DNA of 45,110 nucleotides from Actinomycetota bacterium. GTDB taxonomy: Bacteria > Actinomycetota > Actinomycetes > S36-B12. The stretch is from the NCBI GenBank assembly GCA_009699315.1, contig WLOK01000005.1, positions 1-45,110 on the forward strand, written 5' to 3'. Under the pieces are notes generated by a model. The model searched no databases. It worked only from the letters and a program-made list of their open reading frames with translations, and was not told the DNA's origin. Below, one piece after another: positions 42,301 through 45,110 of this stretch. Every line of letters begins with the position of its first letter. Position 1 is the stretch's first letter. The position numbers and the translations under genes were made by a program.

Positions 42301-42938
42301 GTGCGCAGAACACGGCCGATGGAATTGTCATCGCAAATTGGGATGCGGCGATTGCGGCGGCCTACAAAATGGCTTCGGAATCAAATGTCCCTGCTGTGAC
42401 AGATGTGGGTTACGGAGAGGGCATCGGGCGAGCATTCGCACATTCATTCGCCGCAGTAGCGAACATCGCAATCCCAAATCTAGCCACGGTGGACAAGGCG
42501 GCTTCTACTCTGACGATTGACGAGATGAACTACGCGTGGGGTGATGATCCGTGGAATTCCTCACTCTTCAACTTTGCCAAGTGCGATCTGAATATGAATT
42601 GTTCAGTGATTGAGGGCCTCTCGATTTTGCCTGTTAACGGCATGGTGATTATGTCGGGAATGTTCCCGTTGGAGAAGTCTTGGAAGCCTGCAGGTGCTTG
42701 GTTGCGCTATACGCTCAAGGTCGTACGGGCGGGAGTAGTGGAGACGTACGTGAGTTATGCGAACGTGCCATTCGGGGGGAGTTGGCAGGACTGTCAGTGC
42801 CAAGGCTGGGCCCATGTTGCTCCGCGTCTTGATCCAAGAGGAACCTGGGATACCCCCCAAGAGCCTTGGCGAGCGCCCGATTTTGATTCGGCAACCATGT
42901 GGTCCCCGACGACCCAGACACTGCGCGGCGGTTTTTAG
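27393..42938 (+). CDS. Giant exported multidomain protein (5181 aa): tandem Fn3-like modules, long Ig-like array, unrecognised C-terminal domain
   Basis: Single uninterrupted ORF; signal peptide MTHLRKIVPIVAAASILATGLLGAEVASA; repeated P-x-A-P ... W-x-x-P-x-x-x-G-x-x-I-T-x-Y ... GLTNGxxYxFTVxAxN modules (about 28.7-33.4 kb), Ig-like modules ending xxDTxxP (about 34.3-38.6 kb), a late Fn3 at about 39.9-40.1 kb. Confidence 0.95.
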   Translation: MTHLRKIVPIVAAASILATGLLGAEVASASPVEANSPSTDSGSVLAPARVSAIAVHRGTEIHIEPAASQPGALDPTSYQIVTCGPYAPKSAQLNAALGDVCVGDTTYQVKEIPASMTTVVADCKPSPEYWCVIAVRGVNGSQLSEPKISGAGGVAPNPPRDLLATPEADGRSILVSWSAGAPAKQAKGIPAIATRYEVLIDGRVVARDLQKTEYLGQCGIAQECTYAVRAVSAAGRSKSVVVTAATAGTQAPTIDPLGAGLVEPGTAQIVGARGNGPSDERPVRIDFASALTPSLVRYSAEATLTANGRWVLVVPADVVAGTYNLTATQGTFSTSLSSVHISADVPLTANVSVVAGGVVLTGTAVTSEIAGPVTITDSKFGTVTVEVNAAGGWAYTIPISAQGLGSHAVTVTQTVPGEMGRTSAINYRVESLSGWTPRAAKAPAKPAAPTVVAGDSSAVVSWKAPADNGSKITSYVVTSTPGSKTCTYTVPKTGTSLNKCTVAGLTNATSYKFTVKAINAGGSSPLSSASAAITPKGKPLAPAKPTARVMGRTIVVSWTAPNDQGSPITKYTVKPSSGTLPCVFTRATAVTCTVAAPLSGVAYTYQVSATNAIGTSALSPASAAVTYVAGTAPGAPTAVTLISRDGAMSIKWTPPVSDGGSPITLYTATATSAQTFEGVALGGPAKSCTYNATGSSNMCSISGLTNGDHYKFTVTATNALGTSVASGESADTFVGAPMTPLISSVTPTDHGAVVDFQTVATPANMLVPIGGKYECMVVGHPEITASGSDYNHTCTFYSLVNGTSYRFVVRARADTPMWTPYWAYSQYSEPSEPVTPVGQPSAPTSVRAYSFNSGLLVSWVAPTNTGGLPITAYSVVAKLPSGSTVLSERFASTTRVVSLDGLENGIPYTVTVKALNEQVAGRAAEATAGAWSAKPSAPLNVTVVSSGNREAVLSWDPPLDQPVPVTSYTITATNYYITSQTLTQTTSGGGPYTFTGLTNGLTYTFTIVATNDAGDGPASAVSAQVVPATVPDAPPAFFDANIGGSVEYYPSALAALWTEPVSNGGSPVTGYRITATPVIGEPVTTFITGGYCSYSSYYWGFVCSGMLTGLSAGKTYSFSVRAVNDVGDSSPLELGDYVVQGPPSAPTNVVVTPLNHGLRITWSASTLGAGSDTYYEAVLNTNFLGFEQSGCKRVYAPESGNMSCDIFEATPGTALSNGVDYPVVVAVANPYGSNSVSRTGTPAAQRPQPPTGVAASANGAGQMLVTWTAPSDNGGASVAGYRVSVVGNGVLGCTPAGAATSCTVNGLTSGTTYSFTVTATNSVGSSVASDASAGVAATGRPDAPSINSISGVAGGFTLSVTPGSERGYAPVAYRVRATDVANEATVIYYASADANTTFTAPSGTLVLGHTYNMSVQACSTLGIYFVTPCSSPGQSAWAEASVVFVAAYVPLAPTVLTVVAGDASARLTYTAPTGSGAAITGYTVTVNDTTASTSTTVAAGTTTADITGLINNHAYTFSVTASNAAGTSTPSSTTGAVTPEGAPGAPSDVIATRAGKGAISVAFVAPTDAGGSDITGYRVRAIDILGNVFANTGSSSPITISGLTNGAIYAVYAQATKSVGRILGSSARATEDIIPRGVPEAPSSVSATNYEDGRSTITFSAAESNASPITSYTVTATDFTVPGTRVVSGSGSPIDVTGLTNGHTYRFTVFATNVYGNGAEQSNGVNIYPIGRPTAPTVTAVTADSSTSAMVAFLASSSNGGSSITSYVVTATSLTNAAHSLITSNVGSPISVTGLTAGDNYTFAVAATNYSTSGGAHGGVGASSPQVAARPGVPSSLVASSGDSSVQVEWSPPTAVFGETPTLYQATVSPGGQTCTTTSLPACTVTGLTNYTDYTVSVVAITGGGTSAATSPVSFRPTPNVGSATSVPGAPTSVNVNITSGSAVVSWTPPTVTGGAIDLFTATAQPGGATCNSQPREVGGKFSCNLTGLDDYAIYSITVTATNSLGTGVASDVVQATICGAVWPRGPTCSSLFNAPLGGFPLRVSGGVKVTWLPRSADELGVSTAFASPSGASCTSNAASPLLDNLGRRYCVIPGSFSSSEVFRVQGPSGSTTLPNLAGFATLSVPRYTHELDPRVTGTSNLGRVDVLAVPTSCVEYFTCATSRRFTGTVTAGAFDIALENLPDGTYSVFVADEDPSGPLPVTAPATMLIDRIDPTPLYVVDRGGRGTTGTDNQATLRGEAECDITTSLNIDWYAGDSATGAPVFSQSPSRAATLVPGRCSYSSTAPGLADGQYTVVVRMVDLAGNIAEDNLDFYLDTIGPSVLVTSPAGDEEVPAGITEIAGTSPSVFGDRDTVAITATKGSLTYRSAPRVVGDAFTTRMNLPSGVWTVRVTRFDSAQNSATQTRTITVVDAATDVSISLPTSGSVVATSTTIAGWARPGSTVVVTADDTTLGTIVADTLGSWSTPVSLSAGVTSLRAAVGAAGTDVSVTVGTPSAAMTIAKPGVGGRTNGRPLFGTGPANSIVNVTVDSQTFPVTVNASGVWTQTLGTFSPGSHTVTATDGATTASTIIFIDRTVPTLSVTAPLAGLTSAQGVTLTGDVSLGDPGVVRLDFYHGSDSTSAVAFSQNLAMANGYLLSGFPSGVDDGQWTLIASRVDAYGNVGALQRTFTYDSTSPALTTNVKGSMPAPLTLAGVAGSAEGDGPVTITVDGVLWTGSTGAYNYTPAPAITSGDHSVIIRQVDAAGNVSLFSQYVNVDAIPPALTVNPIVNPNPHEYVVSASAPRENDGRVIISFTPDDSPAMVSSFDIYPSNQVVSHYANLESGWWTVRVSRADQAGNETVHTERLLVDTEAPQLDLTSPSGRTSDRTPTITGTTSTESYRLDAMHVTFTRLGASTPTQSVDFSPVAGEFSVTPPALPDDTYTVRVSREDPVFPAVVTQTIVIDTTAPSLSVTAPPAEPSDIHSVKAVCGTAGTAPGDDPTVTVTWTTVFDGSIFVQTVTPSAGAFCAYPQRSALYDVVVRQSDSVGNTATSISARYFVDIQAPVVSVDGVAGGSRYLPALTGLAGSLPGDATEVTVVLARRGDGCYCTTAIRTAQVVDGVWRLPLLDLTSDLWSYRSVTQSDAAGNSTTVTYPSDPYVYGFTVDNSPIAVPVASRRGDSIRFDVNQPYAAYATTIHMKIYRGSTATTPVYAASLGQGSGPKGYETLYRNHPFASDVYFGNGNYVVQYEVQDSAGRVAKSAEIPVRMSWVVPRVTVTAVTAGDVSTPVSTVKFGTPLTVSGTATVNEVDPSTVSVMVRQTSGNTSYRDSDVSVSSAAFFATATVDAAGTWSVPLSTRFPVGSYSITVKQGLGQSIGTTFSVTGDAPIVDSIVMRSVRGVDNLLYQTIFVRGRIPTDRAVTGLTARITSPALSNALTTCTGLVLTGSTWTCSFTGITANAYSDASYTVEASVLTAVNYVACVRFVSPSYPDCAEFRTTETTQASTGSRTEFLKSTYPVPTISAPVNANTYGSPVAVTGTVSVSAGNLPGVTLKVWSGTEASGLPAQTLTGTAVSGTYSIPVTLTEGTWTIQVQQVDSESHVGLSPAVTFAVDTSAPVITLQYPVSGASVPSASIGGTITGGYGDVPSLCSTSPYTCTSLRAWQRDFASNPSTSVGTVTYYAGSSASGTVLRTSRITTNPTLTTPAPDNIFRDVQNLSAGTYTAAVEASDQYGNVARQSVTFTVRTMTAPLVPTMTVMLNGTSLNADRSVGVGNYQRYDIALTDSPVSSPYATGTVNVMDGSTVLGSGTLVRGAVTIVMATPAFGNVGAIHVEYAGDTNHRPVSSGTRSVTVTLNTPLWVYASYQFGRSAAGTMYAWIRVLYDGFDSSGTYQNFLCPGRIDIYRQDGIMISDVGGSMESGRGQWISGPGVAGPPLSVDLAQSNTCAAQRMYTSGPNLPAAVLPRMSASVVTQWPLANKDFEIQVGAAEAWGGIGGDISNALITVLDENGTVVSQGLTSLGYYNFGRPAGRAVVRIATPGTHKLTVRVGGGQTGWTERTVELTVVVDSAEAALSLSIPTSRPGDRPTATLVVGGPTMRGTGTFTSSLPGGAAHAVTVSETQCDVAKCWIAAPIPEDMIDLGTNAVIQASFTSSTSGRTYTIDATMPRTRWAPGLVLTAGAGVPGGVGAVATASGQVTVSWQAPVVATATITGYRVVATPGGASCETATVAPAAAPATSCAINGLTNDTDYTFAVSTLTTSGPSGAVTTQGTPSASVFVPPRSFAQVSSEGTYRRNSLVPIKVVIPFEAGVPSGLRSGTVNINIEQPNWCRVYLYPRSYPFLYCLGASHRVTVDLATGVSSDALTIRGAARADIDPASYAAAGLTPALLTPTTRVTWVGSQAIVTTQMYIGSGTQAYGTQFTVTADFVPTDLTRVIGAATSPGIDSVYWGVPKTNLTLESTGSPVLKVQVSSAVLTGGLWGPVRAPRTSILGPQYWVSDPTEESSADWNVRPPRVGETVFVRARADYIFGDDIDQQVRLGLAESIPGGDPLYVDAYDGTNHDRLLSTRSAKRMDPRSGVIDWKIRNLDSTEPVPSGGGVTIGTREMGIIADDGSISAFSLNVDPWPTSQVSQVSRSGSNIDVFTSARWPGLAPEVQTSLSDIMTTVSITHNGVTKPIAICFYSNVCLDSDGNGTNFLPTAVTNLGARIGLVIDASSIGYTLSDADTITVSTSAPWGTAITSAEMPLVTPAIAVNTTGPTQLSGYGKWLGATIWEPDLSAPGFAGWLGGWDLVEGLAAFTSLQHDFFMAVFNSETVASVFMQLTSAALSFVPVFGTAYAAMQCASWQCVAFSVGASAAGAFAPKLLKGIYEGYKAGTKVGVSRLGMFVGRLGNGANTLKSRIVKTLPTRIQNAMKSEATLRGTIIKGTLKAFGKMSIKVGVQEINIARGAVDRPGSPDVASTIQQPMPELNSPVNNVAFRANPALAELLANQVAGAQNTADGIVIANWDAAIAAAYKMASESNVPAVTDVGYGEGIGRAFAHSFAAVANIAIPNLATVDKAASTLTIDEMNYAWGDDPWNSSLFNFAKCDLNMNCSVIEGLSILPVNGMVIMSGMFPLEKSWKPAGAWLRYTLKVVRAGVVETYVSYANVPFGGSWQDCQCQGWAHVAPRLDPRGTWDTPQEPWRAPDFDSATMWSPTTQTLRGGF

Positions 42939-43030
42939 TAGGGGATACTCGGCAAGTTCGTGTCCCCTGCCCCATGTGCGCCTCCGAGGAATCCAGCGGA
43001 CAAAGGCCTAGCGTGCGTCTCAGCTGAACT

Positions 43031-43048
43031 TCAGCGGGCGGCCGCTGA
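43031..43048 (+). promoter_or_regulatory. Hairpin TCAGCGG-GCGG-CCGCTGA in the aquaporin 5' leader
   Basis: Perfect 7-bp stem with 4-nt loop, 22 nt before the ATG at 43070; separate from RBS GGAGG. Confidence 0.4.
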
Positions 43049-43069
43049 GCTGACATCTGGAGGCATCAC

Positions 43070-43819
43070 ATGGGCAACGGACTCGCACGCAAACTGATCG
43101 CCGAACTTGTCGGCACTTTTCTGCTGGTCTTCCTCGCGGTTGGAGCCGCGGTCTTCGGCATCGCAGCAATGATCGGTAAGGACCATCAAGGCCCAGGTGC
43201 AGGCATCGTCGGAGTCGCGATGGCATTTGGTCTGGTGCTGTTGGGCATCGCCTATGCCTTTGGCCCCATCTCAGGTGCGCACGTAAACCCTGCCGTCACG
43301 CTCGCAATGCTGGTCGGGCGTCGGATGCCCGCGAAGGAAGCAGTCGGCTATTGGATCGTGCAATTCATCGGTGCCATCGCCGCAGGAGCCCTGCTCAAAC
43401 TCTTCGTCTCATCCTTTGGTGTCACGGACTACACCGGTGGTCTCGGCACAAACTCCTACGACAACGGCGCGATCAATATGGGTGGTGCGTTCGTGCTCGA
43501 GGCGGTGCTCACGGCCGCGTTTGTGCTCGTGATCTTGCTAGTGACCGAGCGCATCGCTGCACCAGGTTTTGCTGGCATCGCGATTGGCCTCACGCTTACG
43601 CTCGTCCACCTTGTCGGCATTCCGCTGACCGGCACTTCAGTGAATCCGGCTCGTTCACTTGGGCCAGCCCTCTTCGAAGGCGGCACAGCGTTGTCTCAGC
43701 TGTGGCTCTTCATCGTGGCACCACTGGTTGGCGCACTTATCGCCGTGGTGTTGTGGAAGATCACCCGCAAGGACGAGGCTATGCCCGCGGCACAGGTCGC
43801 CGGTTCAGAGCGCGAGTAA
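43070..43819 (+). CDS. Aquaporin / MIP family channel
   Basis: SGAHVNPAVTLAM and GTSVNPARSLGPAL NPA motifs, six TM segments. Confidence 0.95.
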   Translation: MGNGLARKLIAELVGTFLLVFLAVGAAVFGIAAMIGKDHQGPGAGIVGVAMAFGLVLLGIAYAFGPISGAHVNPAVTLAMLVGRRMPAKEAVGYWIVQFIGAIAAGALLKLFVSSFGVTDYTGGLGTNSYDNGAINMGGAFVLEAVLTAAFVLVILLVTERIAAPGFAGIAIGLTLTLVHLVGIPLTGTSVNPARSLGPALFEGGTALSQLWLFIVAPLVGALIAVVLWKITRKDEAMPAAQVAGSERE

Positions 43820-45100
43820 TTAAGCCGGGCGCTTGCCGCCGTAACGCTTCTTGCCATGCTGAAAGCCGTACGTCTTTGGCTTGTCACGACGTGAACCACC
43901 TGAGCGGGAAGGTTCTGGCTTTGGGTGCCACGGCACGCCGCTCGGTTCGCGTGAACCTGTGATCGACACGAGCTCCTTGGCGTGTGGCTCCACGCGTACG
44001 AATGCCGCATCAACGCCGGCCTTTTCGGTGAGCGACTTGACCACGTGCTTTTGCTTTGAGGTCGTGAGAGTCACCACGGTGCCTGACTCGCCTGCACGGG
44101 CTGTGCGACCAGCACGGTGCAAGTAGTCCTTCGGATCTGCCGGGGGATCGACGTGCACGACCAGCGAGATGTCATCAACGTGAATGCCACGAGCGGCAAC
44201 GTCAGTGGCAACGAGTGTCAATGTCTCACCAGAGCGGAAGTCGTTGAGTGTGCGCGTGCGCACAGCCTGCGACTTGCCACCATGCAACGAACCGACTGGC
44301 ACTCCCTGCAGCGCGAGCTTGTCCGCGAGGCGATCAGCACCGCGCTGAGTGCGGACGAAGAAGAGCGTGCGGCCATCGCGTGCGGCAATCTGGGCCGTGA
44401 CGATGTCCTTGTGCTCGGGGTGCATGACCAGTACGTGATGGTCCATCGTCGTGACCGAGGCAGTCTCGGTGTTGACCGAGTGCTGAACCGGATCCTTCAA
44501 GTAGGACTTCACCAAACTCTGTACGCGCTTGTCGAGCGTTGCGCTGAAGAGAAGGCGTTGGCCCTTTGACGGAGTGGCGTTGAGGATCAGCTGAACTGCA
44601 GGTAGGAAGCCGAGGTCAACCATCTGATCAGCTTCGTCGAGGACGACAACTTCGACCGCGGAAAGGTCGGCTTCGCCCTTCTCCATCAAGTCCATGAGAC
44701 GACCAGGCGTTGCAACAAGAATCGGCACGCCAGCGCGCAGGGCATCGATCTGCTTGCGATAGGGCATTCCGCCCGCAATGAGTTGGGAATTGAGGCCCAC
44801 CTTGTGCGCGAGTGGCACGAGGGCGTCGTGGATCTGCATCGCAAGTTCGCGCGTGGGCGCAAGAACGAGAGCAAGTGGCTTGCGTGCCTTGGCCTTGCGA
44901 CCGGCGAGGCGCGTGAGCACCGGCAGCCCAAAGGCGAGGGTCTTACCCGATCCGGTCTGCCCACGACCGAGCACATCGCGGCCTGCGATTGCGTCGGGAA
45001 TGGTGGCGATCTGGATAGGGAAGGGAGAGGAAATGCCCTGTTTAGAGAGCATGCTGACGATTTCGGGGCTAACCCCGAGGGATTCGAACGACATATTCAC
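43820..45100 (-). CDS. DEAD-box RNA helicase
   Basis: PFPIQIATIPDAIAGRDVLGRGQTGSGKTLAF, APTRELAMQI, VLDEADQMVDLGF, LLFSATL, VATDVAARGIHVDDISLVVHVD, HRAGRTARAG. Confidence 0.95.
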   Translation of the reverse strand: MNMSFESLGVSPEIVSMLSKQGISSPFPIQIATIPDAIAGRDVLGRGQTGSGKTLAFGLPVLTRLAGRKAKARKPLALVLAPTRELAMQIHDALVPLAHKVGLNSQLIAGGMPYRKQIDALRAGVPILVATPGRLMDLMEKGEADLSAVEVVVLDEADQMVDLGFLPAVQLILNATPSKGQRLLFSATLDKRVQSLVKSYLKDPVQHSVNTETASVTTMDHHVLVMHPEHKDIVTAQIAARDGRTLFFVRTQRGADRLADKLALQGVPVGSLHGGKSQAVRTRTLNDFRSGETLTLVATDVAARGIHVDDISLVVHVDPPADPKDYLHRAGRTARAGESGTVVTLTTSKQKHVVKSLTEKAGVDAAFVRVEPHAKELVSITGSREPSGVPWHPKPEPSRSGGSRRDKPKTYGFQHGKKRYGGKRPA

Positions 45101-45110
45101 ACTTTCGAGA

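Noticed and set aside
27710-42860. Many antisense and alternate-frame ORFs inside the giant gene (for example 34487..35185 -, 28067..28669 -)
   Set aside because: Shadow ORFs of a GC-rich, codon-biased sense gene; low-complexity T/V/P-rich or R-rich translations with no motifs.
42940-42968. Intrinsic terminator after the giant gene (AGGGGATAC...GTGTCCCCT)
   Set aside because: A 9-bp stem is present but no U-tract follows, so it is not called as a terminator.
27393-43819. Giant protein plus aquaporin as a toxin-immunity pair
   Set aside because: The downstream gene is a standard aquaporin; no small immunity-like ORF follows the giant gene, so a classical contact-dependent toxin operon is not supported.

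Overview
The window is an actinobacterial-type chromosomal segment, judged from furA-katG, an F420/LLM-type oxidoreductase, a 13E12/DUF222 HNH protein and the moderately high GC. I found no tRNA, rRNA, CRISPR array, IS element or prophage. Left part (1-12.6 kb): a minus-strand set encoding a molybdenum hydroxylase (separate 2Fe-2S subunit, plus a CoxL-type molybdenum subunit fused in frame to a CoxM-type FAD domain and running off the left edge), an amidohydrolase and a class II HDAC-like deacetylase. This is followed by furA-katG, an LLM-class oxidoreductase, an NCS1 purine/cytosine-type permease and an alpha/beta-hydrolase esterase. Middle (12.6-27.4 kb): an SbtA-family bicarbonate permease divergent from a winged-HTH regulator, then many exported proteins (lipase-like lipoprotein, beta-propeller-like, beta-helix-like, an orphan 708-aa protein, and a lipoprotein with InlB-B-like repeats broken by a 1-nt frameshift), a FUSC transporter, a DUF4287/DUF5655-like protein, a thioesterase, a DUF222-HNH protein and an enoyl-CoA hydratase. 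Right part (27.4-45.1 kb): one 15.5-kb ORF for a 5181-aa exported protein with about 17 Fn3-like modules, a long Ig-like array and an unrecognised C-terminal domain, then an aquaporin and a DEAD-box helicase. The best candidates for something undescribed are the giant protein (C-terminal region and Cys-paired Fn3 modules), the Mo-hydroxylase/amidohydrolase/HDAC/permease cluster with its dyad operators, and the frameshifted repeat lipoprotein. All family calls are from reading motifs by eye; no database search was run.
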